From positions 1 to 64,000 of the forward strand of contig NZ_VFUA01000012.1 of the NCBI RefSeq assembly GCF_006440735.1: a stretch of 64,000 nt of DNA. Reading direction: 5' to 3'. The stretch's first letter is position 1, and every line of letters begins with the position of its first letter. This DNA is from Mesorhizobium sp. B2-7-1 (lineage in GTDB: Bacteria; Pseudomonadota; Alphaproteobacteria; Rhizobiales; Rhizobiaceae). Under the pieces are notes generated by a model. That model was not told the origin of the DNA. It did no database searches and saw only the letters and a list, made by a program, of their open reading frames with translations. The position numbers were made by a program, and so were the translations under genes. This document shows, in pieces, positions 54,375-62,941 of this stretch.

Positions 54375-56036
54375 ATGACTTCAAAGCGCAACGTCCTTTT
54401 CATCATGTGCGACCAGCTGCGGTTCGACTATCTCAGCTGCGCGGGGCACAAGACCCTGAAGACGCCGAACATCGACCGGCTCGCCAGCCGCGGCGTGCGC
54501 TTCACCAACGCCTATGTGCAGTCGACGGTATGCGGCCCCTCGCGCATGAGCGCCTATACCGGCCGTTATGTCCGCTCGCACGGCTCGACGCATAATGGCG
54601 TGCCGCTCAGGGTCGGCGAGCCGACGCTGGGCGATCATCTGCGCGAGGTCGGCGTGCGCGCCGCGCTAATCGGCAAGACGCATATGACCGCGGACGAGGA
54701 AGGCATGGAGCGCCTTGGCATCGCCAAAGACTCCGTCATCGGCGTGCGCGTCGCCGAATGCGGCTTCGAGCCGTTCGAGCGTGACGACGGCCTGCACCCC
54801 TCGACCAGCTACGACCCCGATCCGGCCTACGATACCTATCTGCGCGAGCACGGCTTCGACGCCGAAAATCCCTGGGAGCATTGGGCGAATTCCGGCGAGG
54901 GCGAGAACGGCGAGAATCTCAACGGCTGGCTGCTCGTCCACGCCGACAAGGCGGCGCGCATCCCGGAGGAGCATTCAGAGACGCCCTACATGACGCGACG
55001 CGCCATGCGCTTCATCGAGGAGGCTGAGGCCAAGGGTGAAGCCTGGTGCGCGCATCTTTCCTACATCAAGCCGCACTGGCCCTATATCGTGCCGGCGCCC
55101 TATCACGACATGTATGGCAGCGCCGACATCCAGCCTCCGATCCGCAGCGAAGCGGAGCGCATCTCGCCAAACCCGATCTTCGAGGCCTTCCAGCAGGAGC
55201 GCTACTCGAGGAATTTCTCGCGCGACGAAGTCCGCGAGACGGTCATCCCCTGCTACATGGGTCTCATCAAGCAGATCGACGACCAGCTCGGCCATCTGTT
55301 CGACTTCATGGAGAAGCGCGGCCTGTTCGAGAACACGCTGGTCGTGTTCACCTCGGACCATGGCGACTATCTCGGCGACCATTGGCTTGGCGAGAAATAC
55401 CTCTTCCACGACGTGGCAGTGAAGGTGCCGATGATCGTCTACGATCCGCGCCCCGAAGCCGACGCCACGCGCGGAACGGCTTCCGCTGCGCTGGTCGAGA
55501 TGATCGATCTCGCGCCAACCTTCCTCGACTATTTCGGCGGCAAGGCCAAGCCGCATATCCTCGAGGGCCGCTCGCTGCTGCCGCTTACATCCGGCGAACG
55601 CAAAAACCTGCGCAACCATGCCGTCAGCGAGTACGACTACAGCGGCGATGCCGCGCGGCTGAAACTCGCCATGCCGGTCTCGGACTGCAAGCTCTACATG
55701 ATCACCGACGGCCGCTTCAAACTCGTCCATGGCGAAGGCGTGGAGCCGATGTTCTTCGACCTCGAAAACGATCCGGGCGAGTTGCGCGACCTCGGCCGCG
55801 AGCCGTCGGCGGCCGCCGGCATCGAAAGGCTGCGCAAAGCGCTGATGCGCTGGCTGGCGCTGCCCAACAACCGCATCACCGTTCCCGACGAATGGCTGAC
55901 CGAGATCGACGACAAGATCGGGCACTTCGATCCGATCGTCGGCTCGGGCGTGCTCATCGGCTATTGGGACGAGGCCGAGCTTGCCGAACAGCAGGAGGCG
56001 CGCCGCCAATGGCTGGCGCGCCGGGTCAGCAAGTAG
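54375..56036 (+). CDS. Sulfatase/phosphonate-monoester-hydrolase superfamily enzyme
   Basis: This 553-residue protein has no signal peptide, so it is cytoplasmic. The nucleophile motif C53-G-P-S-R57 is the CxPxR sequence that is converted to formylglycine. Other expected metal and substrate residues are visible: D13 (MCDQLRFD), K101 and H103 (GKTH), H234 (KPHWPY), D328-H329 (TSDHGDYLGDH) and K341. It should hydrolyse a sulfate ester or phosphonate/phosphate monoester brought in by the upstream transporter. No formylglycine-generating enzyme is encoded in the window. It converges with the epimerase gene, four bases apart. Confidence 0.88.
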   Translation: MTSKRNVLFIMCDQLRFDYLSCAGHKTLKTPNIDRLASRGVRFTNAYVQSTVCGPSRMSAYTGRYVRSHGSTHNGVPLRVGEPTLGDHLREVGVRAALIGKTHMTADEEGMERLGIAKDSVIGVRVAECGFEPFERDDGLHPSTSYDPDPAYDTYLREHGFDAENPWEHWANSGEGENGENLNGWLLVHADKAARIPEEHSETPYMTRRAMRFIEEAEAKGEAWCAHLSYIKPHWPYIVPAPYHDMYGSADIQPPIRSEAERISPNPIFEAFQQERYSRNFSRDEVRETVIPCYMGLIKQIDDQLGHLFDFMEKRGLFENTLVVFTSDHGDYLGDHWLGEKYLFHDVAVKVPMIVYDPRPEADATRGTASAALVEMIDLAPTFLDYFGGKAKPHILEGRSLLPLTSGERKNLRNHAVSEYDYSGDAARLKLAMPVSDCKLYMITDGRFKLVHGEGVEPMFFDLENDPGELRDLGREPSAAAGIERLRKALMRWLALPNNRITVPDEWLTEIDDKIGHFDPIVGSGVLIGYWDEAELAEQQEARRQWLARRVSK

Positions 56037-56040
56037 CTTC

Positions 56041-56895
56041 TTAACCGAGCGTCAGCCCGGCCTTCCTCGCCTCCTCGCGCAGGAACGGCAGGCCGACCTC
56101 GATCACATCGCGCGGGTCCTCGGCCACGGGGCGCCACACTGCCAGCCCGCCGGCAATGTCGACATCGACATGGTTCATGCTTTCCAGCGTGATCGCGCCC
56201 TGATAGCCGATGTCGGCGATCGCCTTCATGCAGGCGGCCCAGTTCAGCATGCCGCGCCCCGGCACGCCGCGATTGGCTTCAGACACATGCACATAGCCGA
56301 GATAGGGCGCCGCCGCCTCGAAACCGGACGCGAAACTCTCCTCCTCGATATGCATGTGGTAGGTGTCGAGATGGATGAAGATGTTGTCGGCGCCGACGCG
56401 CTCGATGATGCGCGCCGCATCGATGCCGCGATTGATCAGATGCGTCTCGTAGCGATTGCAGGGTTCGATGCCGAGCTTGAGGCTGCGCGACTTCGCCGAC
56501 TTCGCCGCGCGTTCGAGGAAGCGGCACATGCCGTCGATCTCTCGCTGTGTCGGCGCCCGCCCGGTGGTCTTGCCGATCGTGCCGTAGGTGACGCCGCCAA
56601 GCGCCTCGGCGCCCACCTCGTTGCAGACCTTGAAGGCGGGCTGCAGGAAATCGAGCGCCTCGTCCGGCCGCTCGACCACGTCGAGCGCGCGCGGCAGGCC
56701 GAGCGACGGGATAAGCTGGACACCGTAGTGATTGGCAAAGCCGCGCGTGCGCTTGGTATCGATCTCCTCGGGGCGCAGCAGCGGGATCTCCATCAGGCCG
56801 ATGCCGAGCTCCTTCAGCCGGTCCATCTGCGGCTCGATGCGGGCAAGGTCCCAGACCGGAGCGATGGCGAAAGTGTGCAGTCCGAAGGTGTTCAT
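56041..56895 (-). CDS. D-tagatose/D-psicose 3-epimerase-family sugar isomerase
   Basis: This 284-residue TIM-barrel enzyme has every catalytic and Mn-binding residue of Agrobacterium D-psicose 3-epimerase, at a constant offset of eight: E144, D177, H180, H203, R209, E238 (152, 185, 188, 211, 217, 246 there). Motifs: LGIEPCNRYET, IHLDTYHMHIEE, VHVSEANRGVPGRG, ITLESM. GAGGC precedes ATG 56895. It is the last gene of a sugar-import operon and should epimerise a ketose at C3. Confidence 0.9.
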   Translation of the reverse strand: MNTFGLHTFAIAPVWDLARIEPQMDRLKELGIGLMEIPLLRPEEIDTKRTRGFANHYGVQLIPSLGLPRALDVVERPDEALDFLQPAFKVCNEVGAEALGGVTYGTIGKTTGRAPTQREIDGMCRFLERAAKSAKSRSLKLGIEPCNRYETHLINRGIDAARIIERVGADNIFIHLDTYHMHIEEESFASGFEAAAPYLGYVHVSEANRGVPGRGMLNWAACMKAIADIGYQGAITLESMNHVDVDIAGGLAVWRPVAEDPRDVIEVGLPFLREEARKAGLTLG

Positions 56896-56896
56896 G

Positions 56897-57673
56897 TCAG
56901 CCTCGTTCTTCATGCGCCGCCGCTGCGGCCGTATCGCCGCCGCCGACAATGCGGCTGACGACTTCGTTCATATTGGTGTTGGCGGTGACGAGATCGGCAT
57001 CCGCCCTGCCGTGACGTAGCACGACGATGCGGTCGGTGACCGACAGCACGTCGTTCAGCCGGTGCGAGATCAGGATGACGGCGATACCTTCCGACCTGAG
57101 CCGCCGGATGAGGTCGAGCACGCTCTGCACCTCGCGCACCGCAAGCGCCGCCGTCGGCTCGTCCATGATGACGAGCTTCGGGTTGAAGGTCAGCGCACGC
57201 GCGATCGCGACCGTCTGCTGCTGGCCGCCGGAGAACGAACCGACCGACCGGTTTATCGACGGCAGGTGCGCGCCCAGCCGCTCGATCATCCTGGCGGCCT
57301 GGCGGTCCATCTCGCCTTTGTCGACGAAGCCGGGGAACAGGCCGAACAGCCGCTTCGTCGGCTCGCGTCCGAGGAAGATGTTGGAGGCCACGTCCTGCTG
57401 CTTGGCCAAAGACAGATCCTGGTAGATCATCTCGATGCCAAGGCGCCGACGTTGGCCTGGATCCAGTGCCAGGATGTCCTTGCCGTCGAATTCGATCGAG
57501 CCGGTGTCGGCCCGGTAGATGCCGGTGATGGTCTTCATCAGCGTCGACTTGCCGGCGCCATTGTCGCCGACCAGCCCCACCACCTCGCCGGCCGCCACAG
57601 ACAGATCGACGCCATGCAAAACGTCGACCGCGCCGAAGCTTTTGCGAATGCCACGAAGCGAAAGCAAGGTCAT
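56897..57673 (-). CDS. Sugar ABC transporter ATP-binding protein, single domain (CUT2)
   Basis: This 258-residue ATPase has Walker A LVGDNGAGKST, signature FSGGQQQTVAIARAL and Walker B VIMDEPTAAL. It carries one nucleotide-binding domain only and must dimerise. Its start overlaps the permease stop by four bases and its stop lies one base before the epimerase start. Confidence 0.92.
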   Translation of the reverse strand: MTLLSLRGIRKSFGAVDVLHGVDLSVAAGEVVGLVGDNGAGKSTLMKTITGIYRADTGSIEFDGKDILALDPGQRRRLGIEMIYQDLSLAKQQDVASNIFLGREPTKRLFGLFPGFVDKGEMDRQAARMIERLGAHLPSINRSVGSFSGGQQQTVAIARALTFNPKLVIMDEPTAALAVREVQSVLDLIRRLRSEGIAVILISHRLNDVLSVTDRIVVLRHGRADADLVTANTNMNEVVSRIVGGGDTAAAAAHEERG

Positions 57674-58662
57674 ACGCGCGACTCCTTCCGCACCTGGTAC
57701 TGGTCGATAAAGACCGCGAGGATCAGCACCGCGCCGATTGCCATCTGCTGGTAATAGGACTGCACCGCAAGCAGCGTCAGCCCGTTCTGCAGGACGCCCA
57801 TGATCAGCGCGCCGATCATCGTGCCGAGGATCGAGGCGCGGCCGCCGAAGAGGTTGGTGCCGCCGATGATCGCCGCCGTGATGGCGGTGAGCTCGTAGTT
57901 GATGCCGGCGGTCGGATCGCCGGCGTTGACCCGGGCGGTAAAGAGCAGGCCCGCGAGCCCGGCCAACGCGCCGGAGAGCGTGTAGATAATACGGCGGTGA
58001 TGCTCGACGCGGATGCCGGCCGCGCGCGCCGCACCCTCGCTGTCGCCCAGCGCCAGCGTGTGGCGGCCGAAGCGCGTATAGGCAAGCACCGCATGCGCGA
58101 CGATCGCGGTGACCACGAGTATGATGACCGGCATCGGAATGCCGAATGGCCTGCCCTGGCCGATATAGACGATCTCAGGCGGCAGGCCGTAGATCGCCCT
58201 GCCCTGCGAGATGACCAGCGCCAACCCGCGCGCCAGGCCCAGCATGCCGAGCGTGACGATGAAGGCCGGCACGAAGGCGCGGGTGACCAGCTGCCCGTTG
58301 ATGTTGCCGGCGATCCCACCGGCCAGGATGCAGGCGATCACCGCCAGCACTGACGGCCAACCGAGATTGACCGCGACGAAGGCGCCGGCCACGCCGGCAA
58401 GGCCCATCACCGAACCGAGCGACAGATCGAGCCCGCCCGAGCCGATGACGAAAGTTGCGGCTATCGCCAGCACGCCGATCGTCGAGGTCGCGAGCAGGAT
58501 GTTGAGGAAATTGCTGAGCGACAGGAAATAGGGCGACAGGAGCGCCATCGCCGTGCTCAGCGCCAGAAGCACCACCAGCGACTCCAGCCTGATGTGGAGC
58601 CTTTCGACGGATGCGCGCTGCACCCGAGCCCAGAAGCCGGGCTGCGTCGTTTCGGAAGCCAT
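57670..58662 (-). CDS. CUT2 ABC transporter permease (RbsC type)
   Basis: This 330-residue membrane protein has about ten helices, the motif GSGGLDLSLGSVMGLAG and the C-terminal GGTNLFGGRASILGTMIG. The ATG at 58662 has GGTGG in front; the longer in-frame start would translate the upstream inverted repeat and was rejected. Confidence 0.91.
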   Translation of the reverse strand: MASETTQPGFWARVQRASVERLHIRLESLVVLLALSTAMALLSPYFLSLSNFLNILLATSTIGVLAIAATFVIGSGGLDLSLGSVMGLAGVAGAFVAVNLGWPSVLAVIACILAGGIAGNINGQLVTRAFVPAFIVTLGMLGLARGLALVISQGRAIYGLPPEIVYIGQGRPFGIPMPVIILVVTAIVAHAVLAYTRFGRHTLALGDSEGAARAAGIRVEHHRRIIYTLSGALAGLAGLLFTARVNAGDPTAGINYELTAITAAIIGGTNLFGGRASILGTMIGALIMGVLQNGLTLLAVQSYYQQMAIGAVLILAVFIDQYQVRKESRV

Positions 58663-58686
58663 TTTTCCACCCTTCGGGTAGGGGAA

Positions 58687-58796
58687 TAGGGGAGTAAGGC
58701 AGTAGGGGAGTAGGGAAGGCAAGGAAGGTGGGGGAGACCGGTTGGAGAAGCGCAAACCATCATTTCTCCCTACTCCCCTACTGCCTTACTCCCCTA
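58687..58796 (-). repeat. Perfect 30-bp inverted repeat with 50-base loop between binding-protein and permease genes
   Basis: Bases 58687-58716 and 58767-58796 are perfect reverse complements (30 bp), and pairing continues imperfectly outwards to about 58680/58803. The arms consist of GGGGAGTA-like runs. The transcript arm nearer the binding-protein stop (58810) carries four G-runs, so a G-quadruplex could compete with the long stem. Confidence 0.85.
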
Positions 58797-58809
58797 CTCC
58801 CTTCCTTCC

Positions 58810-59799
58810 TCACTTCACATATTGCAGCATCGGTTCCTTGCCGGCATCGATCACGTCCTTGGTCAGCACCAAAGTCGGCACGGCGATGCTGTCCTCGACC
58901 TTCTCGCCGGCCAGCGCCTTCTTGACGTTCTCGACCGCCTGCTTGCCGACCAGATAGGGAAGCTGCGCCACCGAGGCGTTGAGGCGGCCTTCCTTGATCG
59001 ACTTCACCGCGTCCGAATTGCCGTCGACGCCGATGATCGTCACCTGCGGACCTTTGCCGGCCGCGTAGACCGATTCCACCGCGCCGAGCGCCATGCCGTC
59101 ATTGGCGCAGAAGATGGCGACGAGATCTGGATGCGCGGTCAGCGTATCGGTGGCGATCGAGGCGGCCTTGCCGCGATCCCAGTCGCCGGGCAGCGAGGCG
59201 ACGATTTCGAGCCCCGGCGCCAGTTCCTTCAGCTTGTCGGCGAAGCCCTTGGCGCGCTTCTCGCCGGTGATGTTGCCCGAAAGGCCCTCGATCACCAGCA
59301 CCGGACCCTTGGCGTCCTTGCCGAGCTTGTTGGCGAGATATTCCGCGCCCTGCGCGCCGGCGGCGATGTTGTCGGAGCCGATATGGAAGGTCACCTTGAC
59401 GCCTTCCTTGTCGAGCACCGCCTGGTCGAGATTGTTGTCGAGGTCGACGATCTTGATGCCGGCGTCCTGCGCCGACTTCAGGCATGGCAGGAGGTTCGTC
59501 GAGTTGATGGCGGCGGTGATCATCGCCACCGGCTTGCGCTCGAGCATGGTGTTGCACAGGTTGAGCTGCGGCTCGGCCGCCTGGTCGCTCTCTGCCGCCT
59601 GCTGGAAATACTTGACGCCAGCTTCTTTGGCGCCGTCCGCGACGCCCTGCGCCATCGCGCCCCAGAACGGATTGGCCAGCGTCTTCATCAGCACACCATA
59701 TTCGCCGTCCTCGGCCTTGGCGGCGCCGACGGCGGAAAACGCGAGCACGGCGCCCACGGCCAGGGTAAATCGATTTATCTTCAGGAAATGCGATGTCAT
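58810..59799 (-). CDS. Periplasmic sugar-binding protein (RbsB-like, CUT2)
   Basis: This 329-residue protein has a signal peptide (INRFTLAVGAVLAFSAVGA, cleavage after AAKA) and a ribose-type fold: GVLMKTLANPFWGAMAQGVA, IKIVDLDNNLD, IFCANDGMALGAV and IIGVDGNSDAVKSI. GGAGGATC precedes the ATG. Codons 8-12 contain a perfect LacI-type palindrome. The ligand should be a ketose or a related sugar, given the 3-epimerase in the same operon. Confidence 0.92.
   Translation of the reverse strand: MTSHFLKINRFTLAVGAVLAFSAVGAAKAEDGEYGVLMKTLANPFWGAMAQGVADGAKEAGVKYFQQAAESDQAAEPQLNLCNTMLERKPVAMITAAINSTNLLPCLKSAQDAGIKIVDLDNNLDQAVLDKEGVKVTFHIGSDNIAAGAQGAEYLANKLGKDAKGPVLVIEGLSGNITGEKRAKGFADKLKELAPGLEIVASLPGDWDRGKAASIATDTLTAHPDLVAIFCANDGMALGAVESVYAAGKGPQVTIIGVDGNSDAVKSIKEGRLNASVAQLPYLVGKQAVENVKKALAGEKVEDSIAVPTLVLTKDVIDAGKEPMLQYVK
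59766..59777. promoter_or_regulatory. LacI-type operator inside the 5' end of the binding-protein gene
   Basis: TAAATCGATTTA is a perfect 12-bp palindrome with the central CG typical of LacI-family sites, about 22-33 bases after the binding-protein start. The same core occurs twice above the LacI gene (60990-61020). Confidence 0.6.
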
Positions 59800-59861
59800 T
59801 CGATCCTCCGTTTGATCCTTGGGCGCCGGATGCCTCGGCCAGGGCCGGCGCTAACTTTCGT

Positions 59862-60938
59862 TCACGACAATGGGGGCTGTTGTCGGTCTCCTCCCCCGGA
59901 ATGCGGGCCGCTGCCTGGCGAGCCAACGGATTCCCGCATCAACACCTGGCAGGGCTCGAGCCGCGCCGTGGGTGGTCCCACGGCGCCCTCGACCCTGCGA
60001 AACAAGAGGTTCATCGCCTCGCTGGCGATGTGGCGCACCGGCTGCACCACGGCCGCGATCGCCGGCCACGTCACCTGCATCCATTCGGCATCGTCGAAGC
60101 CGACCAGCGAGATGTCGTTCGGGCAATGCCAGCCACGCCGGCGAAACTCCGACAGCGCGACGAGCGTGCCCTTCAAAAGCAGTGAATAGACGGCGGTCGG
60201 CCGCTCGCCCCTGGCAAAGTAATCGCGCAGCGAAGCCCTGAGCGGCTCGACGCTGACTTCCGAAGTGATGACGTCGATGCGCGCTGATGGATCGAGCGCC
60301 AGCGCCTGGGCGCGAAAGCCCTCCAGGCGGGCGCGCACTGTCGCCGCCTGCTCGGCAAGGCCGATGACCAGGATATGGCTGTGCCCCTTGCCGACCAGCA
60401 TCCGCGCCACCTCGGCGCTGGCGGCCGCGCTGTCGGCCGATACCGTATCGAAAGCGTCGTCCGAGAGCACGCGGTCGATCAGCACGCCGGTCATGCCGTT
60501 GGCTTTCATGAAGGCAGCGGCCGGCCCGTGCTCGTTGCGCACCGGCGCAAGCACCACGCCCGCAACGCGCCAGTCATGCATGCGGGCGAGGATCTCCTTC
60601 TCGCGCGCTTCGGATTCACGGCTCGAGGCGGCGACAAGTGTGTAGCCGCGCTGCTCGGCAAGGCCTTCCAACTCGGTGACCATCTGCCCGAAGAACTCGC
60701 TTTCGAATTCCGGCATGATGGCGCCGATGATGCGGCGCTTTGCCCTGCGCATGTCGGAGGCAAGGGGATCGACGCGGTAGCCCAGACGCTCGACGGCATC
60801 GAGGACGCGCTGCGCGTTTTCAGGCTTCACGGTTGTGACGCCGGCCAGCACCTTTGAGACGGTGGCCGCGGACACGCCGGCATGGCTTGCCACGTCGTGT
60901 ATCGACGGACGCCGCTGTCGGGCTTCCTGTTGCGTCAT
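59862..60938 (-). CDS. LacI-family transcriptional regulator of the sugar importer
   Basis: This 358-residue regulator has the helix-turn-helix SIHDVASHAGVSAATVSKVL and hinge RLGYRVDPLASDMRR, then a sugar-sensor domain (IIGAIMPEFESEFFGQMV, GVLIDRVLSDDAFDTV, ISLVGFDDAEWMQVTWP). GGGAGGAGG precedes its ATG. It is followed by the binding-protein gene and diverges from the 2-hydroxyacid dehydrogenase gene. Its operators are readable on both sides. Confidence 0.92.
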   Translation of the reverse strand: MTQQEARQRRPSIHDVASHAGVSAATVSKVLAGVTTVKPENAQRVLDAVERLGYRVDPLASDMRRAKRRIIGAIMPEFESEFFGQMVTELEGLAEQRGYTLVAASSRESEAREKEILARMHDWRVAGVVLAPVRNEHGPAAAFMKANGMTGVLIDRVLSDDAFDTVSADSAAASAEVARMLVGKGHSHILVIGLAEQAATVRARLEGFRAQALALDPSARIDVITSEVSVEPLRASLRDYFARGERPTAVYSLLLKGTLVALSEFRRRGWHCPNDISLVGFDDAEWMQVTWPAIAAVVQPVRHIASEAMNLLFRRVEGAVGPPTARLEPCQVLMRESVGSPGSGPHSGGGDRQQPPLS

Positions 60939-60989
60939 TGACCTCCTCCCGAGGACTGGCAGCCGCGTGCTGCCTCACTAATGTAACGG

Positions 60990-61020
60990 TAAATCGATTT
61001 TTCGTAGTTGTAAATCGTTT
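60990..61020. promoter_or_regulatory. Tandem LacI-type operators in the divergent promoter
   Basis: TAAATCGATTTT (60990-61001) and TAAATCGTTT (61011-61020) are two copies of the TAAATCGATTTA motif, about 21 bases centre to centre. They lie between the LacI gene and the dehydrogenase gene and could control both. Confidence 0.6.
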
Positions 61021-61081
61021 CATCGGGAGTAAGACTTGAATATGTAATTGACGCGATCCAATCGCGCCCGGGAGGAACAAC

Positions 61082-62113
61082 ATGTCCGACAAAACCTTGC
61101 CGCTGGTGATCAGCGCGCCTGAACCGCGCACGCTGGACCTGATCTTCACGCCGCCGCAGCTGGCGCTGTTTCGCAAAAAATATCGCATCGTCGAGACAAC
61201 GCCTGAAGGCGTGGCGGAGTTGCCGCCGAATGTGCTGGCTGAAGCGCGCTACATCGTCGGCCAGCCGCCGATATCGCCTGAGACGCTGGAAAAGCTGAAG
61301 GCGCTGCGCTGCGTCTTCAACGTCGAGACCAACCTCCTCAACAACATGCCTTATGAGACATTGTTCGCGCGCGGCATCCATGTCGTCACCACCGGCCTTG
61401 TTTTTGCCGAGCCGGTAGCGGAGCTCGGCCTCGCCATGGCGCTGAACCTCGCGCGTAACATCGTCGACGCCGACCTCGCGTTCCGCCAAGGCGAGGAATT
61501 GTGGGGCGGTGACGGCAACCAGTCCGCGCGGCTTCTCTCCGGCGCCGATGTCGGCATCATCGGCTTCGGCGATCTCGGCCGCGCGCTCAACCGGTTGCTG
61601 GCCGGCTTTCGCACCCGCACCAAGGTCTATGATCCGTGGCTGCCGCCGTCGATCCTGATCGACAATGGCGTCGAGCCGGCCTCGCTGAACGAGGTGCTGT
61701 CGCAAAGCGATTTCGTCTTCGTGGTCGCTTCGGTCACCAGCGAGAACCAGGGTTTTCTCGGCGCGGACTCCTTTGCCAAGATGCGCAAGGGCGCCGCCTT
61801 CATCCTGCTCAGCCGCGCCGGCGTCGTCGATTTTCCGGCGTTGATGGCGGCCGTGAAGAGTGGCCACATCGTTGCCGCCAGCGACGTTTTCCCGGAGGAG
61901 CCGCTCGCGCCGGACCATCCCGTCCGCGCCCTCCCCGGCTTCCTGCGTTCGGCGCATCGCGCCGGCGCGCTCGACCTCGCCTTCAAGCGGATGGGCGACA
62001 TGGTGCTGGAGGATATGGACCTTATCGATCGCGGGCTGCCGCCGCTGCGCTCCAAGCGGGCGGAGCGTGAGACGGTGTCGCGCATGCGCTCCAAGCCGGT
62101 CGACAGGAACTGA
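61082..62113 (+). CDS. D-isomer-specific 2-hydroxyacid dehydrogenase
   Basis: This 343-residue enzyme has the NAD(P)-binding motif GIIGFGDLGRALNRLL, the substrate-binding arginine in ILLSRAGVVDFPAL, the acid residue in DVFPEEPLAPDHPV and the catalytic histidine in RSAHRAGA. It would reduce a 2-keto acid or oxidise a D-2-hydroxy acid. GGGAGGAAC precedes the ATG. Divergence from the LacI gene with shared operators ties it to the same sugar pathway. Confidence 0.88.
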   Translation: MSDKTLPLVISAPEPRTLDLIFTPPQLALFRKKYRIVETTPEGVAELPPNVLAEARYIVGQPPISPETLEKLKALRCVFNVETNLLNNMPYETLFARGIHVVTTGLVFAEPVAELGLAMALNLARNIVDADLAFRQGEELWGGDGNQSARLLSGADVGIIGFGDLGRALNRLLAGFRTRTKVYDPWLPPSILIDNGVEPASLNEVLSQSDFVFVVASVTSENQGFLGADSFAKMRKGAAFILLSRAGVVDFPALMAAVKSGHIVAASDVFPEEPLAPDHPVRALPGFLRSAHRAGALDLAFKRMGDMVLEDMDLIDRGLPPLRSKRAERETVSRMRSKPVDRN

Positions 62114-62123
62114 GGACAGCCGC

Positions 62124-62801
62124 CTAAAGCGACCCCAACCGAAGCGCGTGGCGCGCGATTTGCCAGGCGGTCTCCACATGCCGCCGGGCCGCCGCCTCGG
62201 CCGCCTCCGGCTTGCGCGAGCGGATCGCATCCATGATCGCGTGCATTTCGGCGATCGCCGGCTCGCGGCGGTTCTGCGACAGGATCGTCATCGAACGCAG
62301 CTGGTTGATGCGGACATTGAGACCGGTGACGATCTCCCAGGCGATGCGCTTGTCGGCGGCCTCGAACAGCACCTCGTAGAAGCTCGCCGTCGCCCGCATC
62401 ACCTCGGCCGGCACGCCAGACGCCCACGCCTCGAGCAGCTTTGTCAGCGCCGCATCGAGCAAGGCGATCTGATCGTCGGTGGCCGAGGTGGCGCAGGCCC
62501 TCGCCGCGATGCCTTCCAGCAGCGCGCGCAGCTCGTAGATCTCGTCGGTCCGGCCGAGATCGGGCTTCGCTACGGCCGGCCCATGCCCGGGTATCATCTG
62601 CACCAGGCCTTCGGTCTCAAGCTGCCGCAATACCTCGCGCACGACCGAACGGCTGACCCCGAGCTGATCGCATAGCGGCCGCTCGACCAGCCTTTCGCCG
62701 GGCTGGAAATGGAAATCCATGATCGCCTCGCGCATGCGCTCCAGCGCCAGCGTCCTCAACGTCTTGGCGGAGCGGTCGATACGAAGCGTGTCGTCAGCCA
62801 T
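62124..62801 (-). CDS. GntR-family regulator, FCD (FadR-like) type
   Basis: This 225-residue protein has the winged helix FQPGERLVERPLCDQLGVSR and SVVREVLRQLETEGLVQMIP, then an all-helical FCD ligand domain with the metal-binding pattern (EIYELRALLEGIAARACA, FYEVLFEAADKR, MHAIMDAIRSR). The ATG at 62801 has CAGGGA in front; longer starts at 62843 and 62888 run into the operator region. It diverges from the AA_synth-family gene. Confidence 0.88.
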   Translation of the reverse strand: MADDTLRIDRSAKTLRTLALERMREAIMDFHFQPGERLVERPLCDQLGVSRSVVREVLRQLETEGLVQMIPGHGPAVAKPDLGRTDEIYELRALLEGIAARACATSATDDQIALLDAALTKLLEAWASGVPAEVMRATASFYEVLFEAADKRIAWEIVTGLNVRINQLRSMTILSQNRREPAIAEMHAIMDAIRSRKPEAAEAAARRHVETAWQIARHALRLGSL

Positions 62802-62849
62802 TTTTCCCTGAATCCCTGGCCTCGTCACAAAAACAGATTCCATGACCGG

Positions 62850-62888
62850 TTGACAAGGCACTTGGCACTCCATAGCATGGTATACCAT
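62850..62888 (+). promoter_or_regulatory. Promoter with FadR-type operator before the AA_synth gene
   Basis: TTGACA (62850-62855) and TAGCAT (62873-62878) lie 17 bases apart. A perfect 12-bp palindrome, ATGGTATACCAT (62877-62888), overlaps the -10 box and contains the TGGTATACCA core expected for FCD-type GntR proteins. The first plus-strand gene starts at 62942. Confidence 0.65.
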
Positions 62889-62941
62889 AAGACGATATAG
62901 AAATCGATGCGGTCGCGAGCGGCTTCATCCCGAGGAATTCC

